This document shows positions 1 to 7,520 of a stretch of 13,656 bases of DNA, one piece after another. Every line of letters begins with the position of its first letter. Position 1 is the first letter of the stretch. Made by a program: the position numbers and the translations under genes. Source of the stretch: Actinomycetota bacterium (GTDB lineage: Bacteria; Actinomycetota; Actinomycetes; S36-B12; UBA5976); assembly GCA_026392535.1 (NCBI GenBank), contig JAPLBX010000059.1, forward strand, positions 1-13,656, in the 5' to 3' direction. The notes beneath the pieces are model-generated. The model ran no database searches, was not told the DNA's origin, and saw only the letters and a program-made list of their open reading frames with translations.

Positions 1-1
1 A

Positions 2-247
2 GAAAAAGGTTTTAACAACCGCGTTGATGTATTTGTAAATTTGGAAAATCAAGGACATATAAATCCCGGAACCAAATTGCACCTTTGGTCACAGACTGAT
101 GAATTTAGTCAGCTAATTTCTTCAGATGCAGTAGTACGAACCAGTGAAAGCGATAACTACGGGGCTCGACTATTAGTGAGCATTCCGCTGACCGATGAAT
201 ATGCAGTGATGCAGAGCCAAGGCATCAAAGTTGTACAAGTAGATTAA
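2..247 (+). CDS. C-terminal end of a possible SAF/CpaB-like protein (partial, 5' end outside window)
   Basis: The frame is open from base 2 to the TAA at 245-247, so this is the last 81 residues of a gene that starts before the window; a TTG at 41 is internal and not a convincing start. The visible part has two short beta-rich stretches: RVDVFVNL, then a PGTKLHLWS turn, then a hydrophobic SDAVV segment and a closing strand pattern (ARLLVSIPLTDEYAVM ... IKVVQV). This order, a G/P-x-G turn followed by V/L-x-L-W and a late (L)LVS(I/V)P segment, resembles actinobacterial SAF-domain proteins related to the pilus assembly protein CpaB/RcpC. That is recognition by pattern only; without the N-terminal half I cannot check for the usual membrane segment. 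Its stop codon overlaps the stop of the convergent small gene by 3 nt. Confidence 0.4.
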   Translation, partial: EKGFNNRVDVFVNLENQGHINPGTKLHLWSQTDEFSQLISSDAVVRTSESDNYGARLLVSIPLTDEYAVMQSQGIKVVQVD

Positions 248-411
248 ACCTGGTCGTGATGTGGTGGGCGATCTGCCAGGAATTGCGCATCATCTTTAGC
301 TTGGTGAGAATTGACTTCATCCTGAGTGACCGTAGGCAAAATACCTTTTAACGCTTCTCGCATCTTGGCCTTTGAAAGCTCGAGGTCTTCGGACTTTTTG
401 TCTTCACTCAT
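244..411 (-). CDS. Small acidic/charged hypothetical protein (55 aa)
   Basis: Reading from the ATG at 411 gives 55 residues, rich in charged residues (MSEDKKSEDLELSKAKMREA at the start, ending RPPHHDQV), without a signal peptide or membrane segment. The first half is likely helical. The SKAKMREAL stretch recalls the KxKFREAL segment of short actinobacterial proteins of the DUF5302 type, but the C-terminal HGPxKxxRxFRRK motif of that family is absent, so I do not assign it. A longer reading from 444 is possible, but 411 is preferred because a -10-like CACAAT (minus strand, 423 to 418) ends 6 nt before it, as expected for a leaderless mRNA. The arrangement mirrors that of the divergent gene. 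The 3' end overlaps the neighbouring stop codon. No function can be given. Confidence 0.5.
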   Translation of the reverse strand: MSEDKKSEDLELSKAKMREALKGILPTVTQDEVNSHQAKDDAQFLADRPPHHDQV

Positions 412-417
412 AGTGCG

Positions 418-447
418 ATTGTGACACCTCAAGGGGTTTGCCACAAT
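418..447. promoter_or_regulatory. Symmetric divergent promoter between the 55-aa gene and the '3-methyladenine glycosylase' gene
   Basis: ATTGTG at 418-423 and CACAAT at 442-447 form an inverted repeat; the arms extend to 9 bp with one mismatch (ATTGTGACA / TGCCACAAT). On the plus strand TTGTGA (419-424), 17 bp, then CACAAT read as -35 and -10. On the minus strand TTGTGG, 17 bp, CACAAT read the same way. The plus GTG at 454 and minus ATG at 411 each lie exactly 6 nt beyond the -10 element, so both starts and both hexamer pairs are symmetric about 432.5. This predicts two leaderless transcripts from mutually overlapping promoters. It could alternatively be a dyad operator. Confidence 0.5.
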
Positions 448-453
448 CTGCCG

Positions 454-1326
454 GTGTCTAAATCAATAGTCCTAGAGCGTTCCACTTGGCAAGAGCTTGC
501 ACAAGAGCATGCTGCAAGAGTCGCCCCAATCGCAGCGAATGTGAGAAAACGCCATCGCGATGCGACGAGGCATCCGGTCGATGATTTCATGTGGGACTAC
601 TACACCTTGCGCCCATCTCGGCTGGAAAGATGGCATCCAGGGTTTGGAGTTTGGCTTTCTGACGCACCTGAATATTTAAATCAACGTGGTTATGAAACCG
701 TTGATGGGTTAACGAAAGTTTCATCTAAATTTGTTGAAGATCGCAGCGAATCATTTAAATGGACTTTAAAACTACTTAAGGAAACCAGTGACCGTGAACC
801 GAGATTCCAATGTTTTGGATTCCACGAATGGGCAATGCTTTACAAGCTAGAGCCAAGCGAAGTTAGACATGAGCAACTACCGCTGCGACTATCCGTTAAA
901 GAAATTGCTGATGCAGTGGAAGCACAGGAACTCAAGTGCACCCACTTTGATGCGTTTAGATTTTTCGTGCCAGGAGCGCGATCACTAAACCATATGATTT
1001 TGACTCGGGAAGGTCAGCCTGAAAATGAGCAAAGCGGATGCTTGCATGCAAATATGGATATTTATAAGTGGGCATACAAATCTCTACCTCTAGTTTCAAG
1101 TGAATTGCTATTTAAAACTTTTGAGTTGGCAAGAGAGATTCGGCAACTCGATATGCAAGCAACTCCATACGATTTATCGCAATGGGGTTATGAGCCTGTT
1201 AAAACCGAAACCGCAGAAGGAAAAATTGAATACGTGCGCAGACAAAAAGATTTTCAAGTCCGCGGACAAATGCTTAGATCTGAACTAATTCAACAGATCG
1301 AAACTGCCTTAAAAGTTGTTATTTAG
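454..1326 (+). CDS. Actinobacterial conserved protein usually annotated '3-methyladenine DNA glycosylase'
   Basis: The 290-residue protein (from GTG 454; an alternative GTG at 421 would add 11 residues) matches my memory of an actinobacterial family given this name in databases. Hallmarks seen, numbered from 454, are HPVDDFMWDYYTLRP (about 41-55), the WHPG motif following it, FGFHEWAMLY (about 128-137), HFDAFRFFVPGAR (about 168-180), EQSGCLHANMDIYKWAYK (about 197-214) and ELAREIRQLDMQATPYDLS (about 227-245). I see no helix-hairpin-helix/GPD signature or recognisable AAG-type fold motif, so the glycosylase function is inherited annotation rather than something the sequence shows. The many invariant His, Trp and Asp residues and the single GCLH segment suggest an enzyme with a buried polar or metal site. 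The 454 start is chosen for its -10 element 6 nt upstream. The 3' end overlaps ptsI by 8 nt, convergent. Confidence 0.75.
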   Translation: MSKSIVLERSTWQELAQEHAARVAPIAANVRKRHRDATRHPVDDFMWDYYTLRPSRLERWHPGFGVWLSDAPEYLNQRGYETVDGLTKVSSKFVEDRSESFKWTLKLLKETSDREPRFQCFGFHEWAMLYKLEPSEVRHEQLPLRLSVKEIADAVEAQELKCTHFDAFRFFVPGARSLNHMILTREGQPENEQSGCLHANMDIYKWAYKSLPLVSSELLFKTFELAREIRQLDMQATPYDLSQWGYEPVKTETAEGKIEYVRRQKDFQVRGQMLRSELIQQIETALKVVI

Positions 1327-2971
1327 TAAGTTCGTCCAAGCGAGCTCGAACAATTGCTTTCGCTTCTTCAGCGCTTGATGCGCCAATTGCAAGTTGCGAA
1401 ACTTCAATGCAAGTTGCTCGATCAACAGATGCTAAGAATCCTCTAACTTCTGACAATGCAACCGGAGCCATCGAAAGACTCGTGACTCCTAAGCCAACTA
1501 GAACTGCTGCAAGATATGGGTCAGCAGCAGCTTCACCACAAACTCCCAGCGGTCGAGCAAGCGCAGTGGCACTATTCGCAGCAAACGAGATGGCCCGCAG
1601 TACTGCTGGATGCCATGAATCGGTTAAATCTGAAAGGCGCGCATCCAAACGATCTGCCGCCATGACATACTGGGTTAAGTCGTTGGTGCCCAGACTTCCA
1701 AAATCTACTTCTGCTAAAACTTTGTCGGCCAAGATAGCAGCTGCCGGAGTTTCAATCATCACACCAACGTGACGAATGCCAACTTCACGAGCTTGGGCTG
1801 CGAAATCTGCGGCCTCTGCAACTGTGTCAATCATCGGAGCCATCACCCAAAGATCAGTGTTAGTTTTTTGGGCAGCGATTGCTAATGCTTCGAGTTGGCG
1901 TTTCATAACCCCAGTGCCATTGCGAGTTAAACGCCAACCGCGAACTCCAAGTGCAGGATTTTCTTCGACAACGGTATTTAAAAAAGGAACTGGTTTATCG
2001 CTACCAGCATCTAATGTGCGAACGACAACTTTGTTTCCCGCTTGGGCAGTAAACACATCTGAATAAAGTGCGACCTGTTCTTCAACAGTAGGTTCGGTTT
2101 CCCGCGATAAGAACAAAAGTTCAGTTCGGAACAATCCAATACCTTCAGCACCAGCATTTGCTGCAGTTACCGAGTCAGCAACCGAGCCTGCATTTGCCAA
2201 AAGATTTATTGGCGTGCTGTCAGATAAACGACCTGGGCCGGTTACTGCAGCTGCGCGGGCACGCAAAGCATCTTCACGAGTTTTGTGATGTAAATAATCG
2301 GCTTCGGACGGATTGATTTCTACTATCCCCATGCGGCCATCGACCATAACCTTGTCGCCATCATTCAGAGAATCAGCAGCAGTACATCCAACTACTGCTG
2401 GAATCCCGAGACCGCGGGCAACGATTGCGGTGTGACTAGTTGGCCCACCCTTTGTCACAACAAGCGCCATTGCATAGCGCAAATCAAGTGCTGCAGTATC
2501 AGCTGGAGTTAAATCTTCGGCAACGATGATTGATGGCCGATCTAAAACAATTGCCTCGGCTACTTCTCCACTCAATACTGCAATAGTGCGATTAGCAATT
2601 TCATCGAGATCGTGGACTCGTTCAGCGAAATACCCACCAAGGCTTTCTAACGCATTTCTAAATCCTGAAAATGCATCATGGATTGCTGCGCGAACATCTG
2701 GATATTTGATGTCATCTGGCAACCGAGATGCAAGTGCCTCTTCAAGTGCTGGGTCTTGTGCAATCATTGATTGTGCTTGCAAAACATCTTTAGCAACATC
2801 AAGATCCGCTGCTTGGGCGCGACGTTCTAAATCTGTCGCTACAGCTGTCAAGGCAGCAATCACTTCACGAGGAGTTGCTGGAACTTCATGATCAATTACT
2901 TGGTGCGAAATTGTGAAAACTTCACCTAGGACTACGCCAGGTGATACGCCAATGCCGGTAAGGGTGGTCAT
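1319..2971 (-). CDS. ptsI: Phosphoenolpyruvate-protein phosphotransferase (PTS Enzyme I)
   Basis: Cytosolic Enzyme I takes phosphate from phosphoenolpyruvate onto an active-site histidine and passes it to HPr, the first step of sugar uptake by the phosphotransferase system. The 550-residue protein has the full order of parts. An HPr-binding helical N-terminal region spans about 20-140, and the phospho-His swivel domain carries GGPTSHTAIVAR with His180. The PEP-binding barrel shows GIGLFRTELLF (277-287), VRTLDAGSDKP (317-327), MIETPAAA (405-412), SLGTNDLTQY (426-435) and the catalytic GVCGE with Cys478. Length fits actinobacterial Enzyme I, which is slightly shorter than that of E. coli. No HPr or sugar-specific EII gene is visible beside it. 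It is convergent with the preceding gene and overlaps its end by 8 nt; it lies 186 nt from hutH on the same strand, separated by a terminator candidate and a palindrome. The start codon has no clear Shine-Dalgarno sequence. Confidence 0.96.
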   Translation of the reverse strand: MTTLTGIGVSPGVVLGEVFTISHQVIDHEVPATPREVIAALTAVATDLERRAQAADLDVAKDVLQAQSMIAQDPALEEALASRLPDDIKYPDVRAAIHDAFSGFRNALESLGGYFAERVHDLDEIANRTIAVLSGEVAEAIVLDRPSIIVAEDLTPADTAALDLRYAMALVVTKGGPTSHTAIVARGLGIPAVVGCTAADSLNDGDKVMVDGRMGIVEINPSEADYLHHKTREDALRARAAAVTGPGRLSDSTPINLLANAGSVADSVTAANAGAEGIGLFRTELLFLSRETEPTVEEQVALYSDVFTAQAGNKVVVRTLDAGSDKPVPFLNTVVEENPALGVRGWRLTRNGTGVMKRQLEALAIAAQKTNTDLWVMAPMIDTVAEAADFAAQAREVGIRHVGVMIETPAAAILADKVLAEVDFGSLGTNDLTQYVMAADRLDARLSDLTDSWHPAVLRAISFAANSATALARPLGVCGEAAADPYLAAVLVGLGVTSLSMAPVALSEVRGFLASVDRATCIEVSQLAIGASSAEEAKAIVRARLDELTK

Positions 2972-2993
2972 GCAGATTGTTTCACTTTCAGTT

Positions 2994-3021
2994 AAGTCGC
3001 GAAGTGTATTCGCGATTTATA
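2994..3021 (-). promoter_or_regulatory. Palindrome overlapping a -10 candidate upstream of ptsI (operator candidate)
   Basis: The 19-bp sequence TCGCGAAGTGTATTCGCGA at 2997-3015 is a perfect 7-bp inverted repeat with a 5-nt centre. It extends to AAG/TTT flanks (2994-3018) with one mismatch. On the minus strand a TATAAA (3021 to 3016) touches its outer edge, so a transcript from that -10 would begin inside the palindrome, about 40 nt before the ptsI ATG. That is a typical repressor position. It lacks a T run on either side, so it is not a good terminator. The matching -35 is poor. The regulator is unknown. Confidence 0.45.
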
Positions 3022-3060
3022 AAAGTTTTGCTGCATGCTTCGCATTATTCTCACCGAAAA

Positions 3061-3076
3061 CTGCACTTTTGTGCAG
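3061..3076 (-). terminator. Probable rho-independent terminator of the hutU-hutI-hutH operon
   Basis: On the minus strand CTGCAC-AAAA-GTGCAG forms a perfect 6-bp stem with a 4-nt loop and is followed directly by TTTT. It lies about 80 nt after the hutH stop and about 90 nt before the ptsI start, the right place to separate the two transcription units. The stem is short, so the call is moderate. The rest of the 2972-3157 gap holds only this hairpin and the ptsI-proximal palindrome. Confidence 0.5.
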
Positions 3077-3157
3077 GTAGTTAAGCCTGGGACAGCGGGA
3101 GCAACGAACAGATACCAGCGAAGAGTGAATATCTTGATTGGGTTATCAGATTTACTT

Positions 3158-4663
3158 TTAGTGCCAAATATCCTTTTTGAGTAGTTCATTGGCTGCTCGT
3201 AATTCTGGGCTCAGGAATCGATCTGGACCTGCACCTTCAACTACCTCACGTAGTGCGAGCACCACCTTTCGAGTGCGCTCTGCTGGAGTGTGTGGGCTAC
3301 GAAACTCAATTGCCCGAGCAGCAGCCACGAGCTCAATTGCGAGCACCTGCCGGGTGTTGTCAATGCACTTAAGCAATTTTCGAGCCGCATGCCAACCCAT
3401 TGATACATGGTCTTCTTGCATAGCCGAACTTGGGATCGAATCCACACTAGCTGGCACGGCCAAACGTTTGTTATCTGAAACTAATCCAGCTTGGGTGTAT
3501 TGGGCAATCATTAATCCTGAATCAACTCCTGCATCGGCTGCCAAGAAAGGTGGCAGACCGTGGGAGCGATTTTTATCTAACATCCGATCGGTGCGACGTT
3601 CTGACATTGAACTTAAATCAGCTAATGCGATAGCTAGAAAATCTAATACATAACCAACAGGTGCTCCGTGGAAATTTCCATTACTTGAAAGAGTTCCATC
3701 GTCTAAGACAACAGGGTTGTCAATTTCGGCAGCAAGTTCGCGCAATGCCACATCTGTTGCATAAGAAATGGTGTCGCGCACGGCACCAGAAACTTGTGGA
3801 GCACAGCGAAGCGAATAAGCATCTTGCACACGATCATCATTCTCTTTATGTGATGCCACAATTGCCGAACCACTTAGTGCTGCATAAATACGCGCAGCTG
3901 AATGAGTCTGGCCAGGATGAGAACGAAGTGGCTGGTGAAGCTCTGGTTTGAAAACCGCATCGGTACCGAGTAATCCTTCAATGCTCATTGCGGTAATGAT
4001 GTCGCCCGCATCTAATAACTGATTTGCATCATGCAATGCCAAGATAAGCATCCCGAGCATTCCATCGGTGCCGTTAATTAATGCGAGGCCTTCCTTTTCT
4101 TGCAATTCCACTGCTTCAATTCCCGCATCTGCAAGTAGTTGCGGAACTGGTTTTTCTGTTCCATTTGCATCGACTGCTTCCCCTTCACCCATCAACACAA
4201 GTGCACAGTGTGAAAGTGGGGCTAAATCGCCACTGCAACCAAGTGATCCAAATTCACGAACAACTGGGGTTATGCCCGCATTCAAAATCGCAGCCATTGT
4301 CTGCGCTACTACTGGGCGAATACCGGTTCTGCCACTTGCCAAAGTCTTAAGCCGCAAAAACATCAGCGCTCTAACAACCTCTCGTTCAACTGGATTTCCA
4401 GTTCCAGCTGCGTGTGAGCGAATAAGGGAGCGTTGAAGTTGTTGGCGATCTGCAGGAGAAATGTGTCGGTTGGCAAGTGCACCAAAACCTGTTGATACTC
4501 CATAGACCGGAACGTCAGATAGCGCCATCTTCTCAATGTGGGCACGGGATTTAGCCATTGCTGAAATAGCTTCCTTTGAAATCTCAACTTTCGCATTGAA
4601 GCGAGCCACTGCTACAACATCTTCGAAACTGACGTTTTTTGAATTCAGAATTATGGTTTTCAT
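3158..4663 (-). CDS. hutH: Histidine ammonia-lyase
   Basis: Deaminates L-histidine to trans-urocanate, the first step of histidine catabolism, using the self-formed electrophile MIO. The 501-residue protein is full length. Visible active-site elements are YGVSTGFG with Tyr54, the MIO-forming segment GSLGCSGDLAPLSH with Cys143-Ser144-Gly145, NGTDGML with Asn198, QDAYSLRC with Tyr283 and Arg286, SNGNFHG with Phe331, and SSAMQEDHVSMG with Glu417. The MIO triad is Cys-Ser-Gly instead of the usual Ala-Ser-Gly; I recall the same in Streptomyces HutH, so it is probably a lineage trait. The ATG overlaps the hutI stop as ATGA (4-nt overlap) and is preceded by a purine-rich AAGGGTGGGAA, so translation is probably coupled. 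It is the last gene of the hutU-hutI-hutH operon. Confidence 0.97.
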   Translation of the reverse strand: MKTIILNSKNVSFEDVVAVARFNAKVEISKEAISAMAKSRAHIEKMALSDVPVYGVSTGFGALANRHISPADRQQLQRSLIRSHAAGTGNPVEREVVRALMFLRLKTLASGRTGIRPVVAQTMAAILNAGITPVVREFGSLGCSGDLAPLSHCALVLMGEGEAVDANGTEKPVPQLLADAGIEAVELQEKEGLALINGTDGMLGMLILALHDANQLLDAGDIITAMSIEGLLGTDAVFKPELHQPLRSHPGQTHSAARIYAALSGSAIVASHKENDDRVQDAYSLRCAPQVSGAVRDTISYATDVALRELAAEIDNPVVLDDGTLSSNGNFHGAPVGYVLDFLAIALADLSSMSERRTDRMLDKNRSHGLPPFLAADAGVDSGLMIAQYTQAGLVSDNKRLAVPASVDSIPSSAMQEDHVSMGWHAARKLLKCIDNTRQVLAIELVAAARAIEFRSPHTPAERTRKVVLALREVVEGAGPDRFLSPELRAANELLKKDIWH

Positions 4664-5841
4664 TTCCCACCCTTTGAAAATACGATTTCACCATTCTTGT
4701 AGGTTGCATTTACCAAGTTCACACCCGGTCGGTATGCCAAGTGAACATAAGATGGAGCATCCAAGATTGCAAAGTCTGCTTTCCCATCGACTTGCAAACT
4801 TCCACGTGAGTTATCACCCAGAGCTAGTGCGCCACCTTTAGTGGCAGACCATAAAGCTTCTTCAATGCTGAAATTCATTTCTCGGACCGCAACTGCGATG
4901 CAAAATGGCATTGATGTGGTGAAACTGCTTCCTGGATTGCAGTTCGTTGCGATTGCAACTTTCAAACCAGCATTGATTAAGCGTTTTGCATCTGGGTATG
5001 GGCTATTAGTTGAAAACTCTGTTGCTGGCAGCAAAGTTGCCACAATCTTGCTATCTGCCAAATCTTTCACGTCTTCATCTGTGAAATGCGTAACATGATC
5101 AGCGGATACCGCATTGACTTCAAGAGCTAGTTTGAGGCTGTCAGATTGGCCTAATTGATTTGCATGAATCTTGCGTTCAAATCCAAGATCTCTTGCAGCA
5201 ATCAGTATCTGACGTGATTCATCAACTGTAAATGCTCCGGTTTCACAGAAAACGTCCACAAACTTTGCAATGCCTTTTGCCGCTGGCAGCATTTCATTGA
5301 TGATTAAATCTATATATCCCTGACGGTTACTTTCAAACTCTTTTGGAACCACATGCGCAGCCATCAAAGTAACATCTTCAGTAAATTCGTGCGCAATCTT
5401 TAATGAGCGAATCTCATCTTCAAGTGTTAATCCATATCCTGATTTGATTTCGAAGTGAGTAGTGCCACTTGAGTACATCTCAGAAATCAAACCAGCTGCG
5501 TTGGCTCGGAGTTCTGCATCACTTGCAGTTCTGGTCTTTTCAACTGTGAAATTGATTCCACCAGCTGAATAACTCTCTCCTGCCATGCGGGCAGCAAACT
5601 CAGCACTTCTATCCCCACCAAAAATCAGATGGGTGTGACTGTCGACGAAACCTGGGATAACAACTTGATTTGTGCAATCAATGGTTATGTCAGCCTTTGG
5701 GGCTTTTGCCGCATTGCCAATCCACTTGACTACCCCATCTGCAAACAAAAGAGATGCATCTTCAACGACATCAATTTCATAAGGCTTCCCAGAGGAGTTT
5801 GTGACAATCTGTTTTGCATTATTTAAAAGTGTAGATGCCAC
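4660..5841 (-). CDS. hutI: Imidazolonepropionase
   Basis: Amidohydrolase-fold enzyme that opens 4-imidazolone-5-propionate to N-formimidoyl-L-glutamate, the third step of histidine degradation. The 393 residues include the metal-binding DSHTHLIFGG (His69, His71), GESYSAGGI (88-96), KSGYGL (133-138), KIHANQLGQSDS with His226, SADHVTH with His249, and a C-terminal HLAYRPGVNLV strand. One oddity is the segment normally TDxNPGSS, which reads ATNCNPGSS here. Asn300 (AAC, 4944 to 4942) therefore replaces the Asp that acts at the metal centre in this superfamily; everything else looks intact. The start is GTG at 5841, sharing one base with the hutU stop (TAGTG), and the stop overlaps hutH by 4 nt, so all three genes are translated from one message. 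The acidic flanks and length are normal for the family. Confidence 0.95.
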   Translation of the reverse strand: MASTLLNNAKQIVTNSSGKPYEIDVVEDASLLFADGVVKWIGNAAKAPKADITIDCTNQVVIPGFVDSHTHLIFGGDRSAEFAARMAGESYSAGGINFTVEKTRTASDAELRANAAGLISEMYSSGTTHFEIKSGYGLTLEDEIRSLKIAHEFTEDVTLMAAHVVPKEFESNRQGYIDLIINEMLPAAKGIAKFVDVFCETGAFTVDESRQILIAARDLGFERKIHANQLGQSDSLKLALEVNAVSADHVTHFTDEDVKDLADSKIVATLLPATEFSTNSPYPDAKRLINAGLKVAIATNCNPGSSFTTSMPFCIAVAVREMNFSIEEALWSATKGGALALGDNSRGSLQVDGKADFAILDAPSYVHLAYRPGVNLVNATYKNGEIVFSKGGK

Positions 5842-7514
5842 TACTCATCCATCATCGGCACATGAACATGCTTTTCATGTGCGACTTCGTTAGCGCGGTC
5901 ATAACCAGCATCAACGTGGCGGATTACACCCATTCCTGGGTCGTTGGTTAACACACGTTGTAATTTTTCAGCAGCTAACGCGGTGCCATCGGCAACGCTC
6001 ACTTGACCTGAGTGGATTGAACGACCCATCCCAACCCCGCCGCCATGGTGAATCGACACCCAAGAAGCTCCAGAGGCAACATTCACCATTGCGTTTAGAA
6101 GTGGCCAATCGGCAATTGCATCCGAGCCGTCGAGCATGGCTTCAGTTTCACGATATGGCGATGCAACTGATCCGCAGTCAAGGTGGTCGCGGCCAATAAC
6201 TATCGGTGCTGAGACTTCACCCTTTTTCACAAGATCGTTAAATGCTGCACCGGCTCTATCTCGTTCGCCATATCCAAGCCAACAAATGCGAGCTGGCAAA
6301 CCTTGGAATTCAACTCGATCTTGCGCGAGTTTTATCCATCTGCGCAAGTGATCGTTTTCTGGAAATAGTTTTAATATCTCTTGGTCTGTTCGGTGGATAT
6401 CTTTCGCATTCCCTGAAAGCGCTACCCATCTAAACGGCCCTTTGCCTTCGCAAAATAGTGGTCGAATGTAAGCGGGGATGAAACCTGGGAAATCAAATGC
6501 GCGCTCATATCCACCTTTACGTGCTTCATCGCGAATTGAGTTGCCATAATCAAATACGACAGCGCCTTTGTCCATAAAACCAACCATCGCTTCAACATGG
6601 CGAGCCATTGCATACTGCGATCTCTTGGTGAAGTCGATTGAATCTTTTCTTCCCTCTTCGCGCATGTCGTCAAAATCGGTATCAATTGGGCAATAGAAAA
6701 GTGGATCATGTGCTGAGGTTTGGTCCGTAACAATATCTACTGGCACATCCCGTTTCAACATTTCGGCAAGTGCATCTGCTGCATTAGCAACCAACCCAAT
6801 AGAAATTGCTCGCTTTTCATTTTTCGCTTTCACTGCTCGAGTAATAGCATCGTCAAGATTGTCTGCAATTTCATCTAAATAGCGATTCTCCAAACGCCGA
6901 CGTAAACGGGTTTCGTCAACATCCATGATCAAGCAAGTGCCTTCGTTCATCGTGACAGCGAGAGGCTGTGCCCCACCCATGCCACCACAACCTGCTGTCA
7001 CAGTTAATGTGCCAGCTAATGTCCCGTTGAAACTTGCTTGCGCCACCGCTGCAAAAGTTTCGTATGTGCCTTGCAAAATTCCTTGGGTGCCAATGTAAAT
7101 CCAAGAGCCAGCTGTCATCTGCCCATACATAGTCAGACCAAGTTGTTCGAGTCGACGAAACTCACTCCAGTTCGCCCAGTCACCAACAAGATTTGAGTTG
7201 GCCAATAAAACACGTGGCGCCCATTCGTGAGTACGCATCACACCAACTGGTTTTCCTGATTGCACCAAAAGAGTTTCATCATTTTCTAATGTGGTCAAAG
7301 TGCGAATGATTGCGTCAAGGCTTTTCCAGTTACGTGCCGCTTTGCCAGTTCCGCCATAAACCACAAGTTCTTCTGGATGTTCTGCGACTGCAGGATCGAG
7401 GTTGTTGTGCAACATTCGAATCGCTGCCTCTTGCCCCCAGCCCTTTGCCGTCAGGTTTGAACCGCGAGCCGCAGTCAGGACACGAGGGCCAGTTGGCAGA
7501 TTCAGTGAATTCAT
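5841..7514 (-). CDS. hutU: Urocanate hydratase (urocanase)
   Basis: Hydrates urocanate to 4-imidazolone-5-propionate with tightly bound NAD+ acting as an electrophile, the second step of histidine degradation, in the cytosol. The 557-residue protein is full length. Family landmarks are the N-terminal YGGTGKAARNW (53-63), LVQSGKPVG (83-91), MYGQMTAGSWIYIGTQGILQGT (from 129), the NAD-binding glycine-rich TAGCGGMGGAQPLA (173-186), FDYGNSIRDEA (321-331), FCEGKGPFRWVALSG (354-368), ARICWLGYGER with Cys411, and SIHHGGGVGMGRSIHSG (487-503). It is first in the operon; the stop overlaps the hutI GTG by one base. The ATG at 7514 has an AGGTG 10 nt upstream and also sits where a transcript from the -35/-10 candidate at 7549-7521 would begin. 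hutG diverges from the same short gap. Confidence 0.97.
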   Translation of the reverse strand: MNSLNLPTGPRVLTAARGSNLTAKGWGQEAAIRMLHNNLDPAVAEHPEELVVYGGTGKAARNWKSLDAIIRTLTTLENDETLLVQSGKPVGVMRTHEWAPRVLLANSNLVGDWANWSEFRRLEQLGLTMYGQMTAGSWIYIGTQGILQGTYETFAAVAQASFNGTLAGTLTVTAGCGGMGGAQPLAVTMNEGTCLIMDVDETRLRRRLENRYLDEIADNLDDAITRAVKAKNEKRAISIGLVANAADALAEMLKRDVPVDIVTDQTSAHDPLFYCPIDTDFDDMREEGRKDSIDFTKRSQYAMARHVEAMVGFMDKGAVVFDYGNSIRDEARKGGYERAFDFPGFIPAYIRPLFCEGKGPFRWVALSGNAKDIHRTDQEILKLFPENDHLRRWIKLAQDRVEFQGLPARICWLGYGERDRAGAAFNDLVKKGEVSAPIVIGRDHLDCGSVASPYRETEAMLDGSDAIADWPLLNAMVNVASGASWVSIHHGGGVGMGRSIHSGQVSVADGTALAAEKLQRVLTNDPGMGVIRHVDAGYDRANEVAHEKHVHVPMMDE

Positions 7515-7520
7515 GTGCGA

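Noticed and set aside
1407..2891. Several open frames on the plus strand across ptsI
   Set aside because: They are antisense to a clearly coding gene, have Ser/Arg/Ala-rich products typical of reversed codons, and lack ribosome sites.
2997..3015. Reading the ptsI palindrome as a DasR or LexA site
   Set aside because: The arms TCGCGAA do not match either consensus as I know them, and the centre length differs.
2992..3189. A 65-codon open frame on the minus strand between hutH and ptsI
   Set aside because: It overlaps the hutH 3' end, spans both the terminator hairpin and the palindrome, and its product shows no domain-like or compositional signal of a real protein.
3177..4841. Open frames on the plus strand across hutH and hutI
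   Set aside because: Antisense shadows of well-supported enzymes; no recognisable product.
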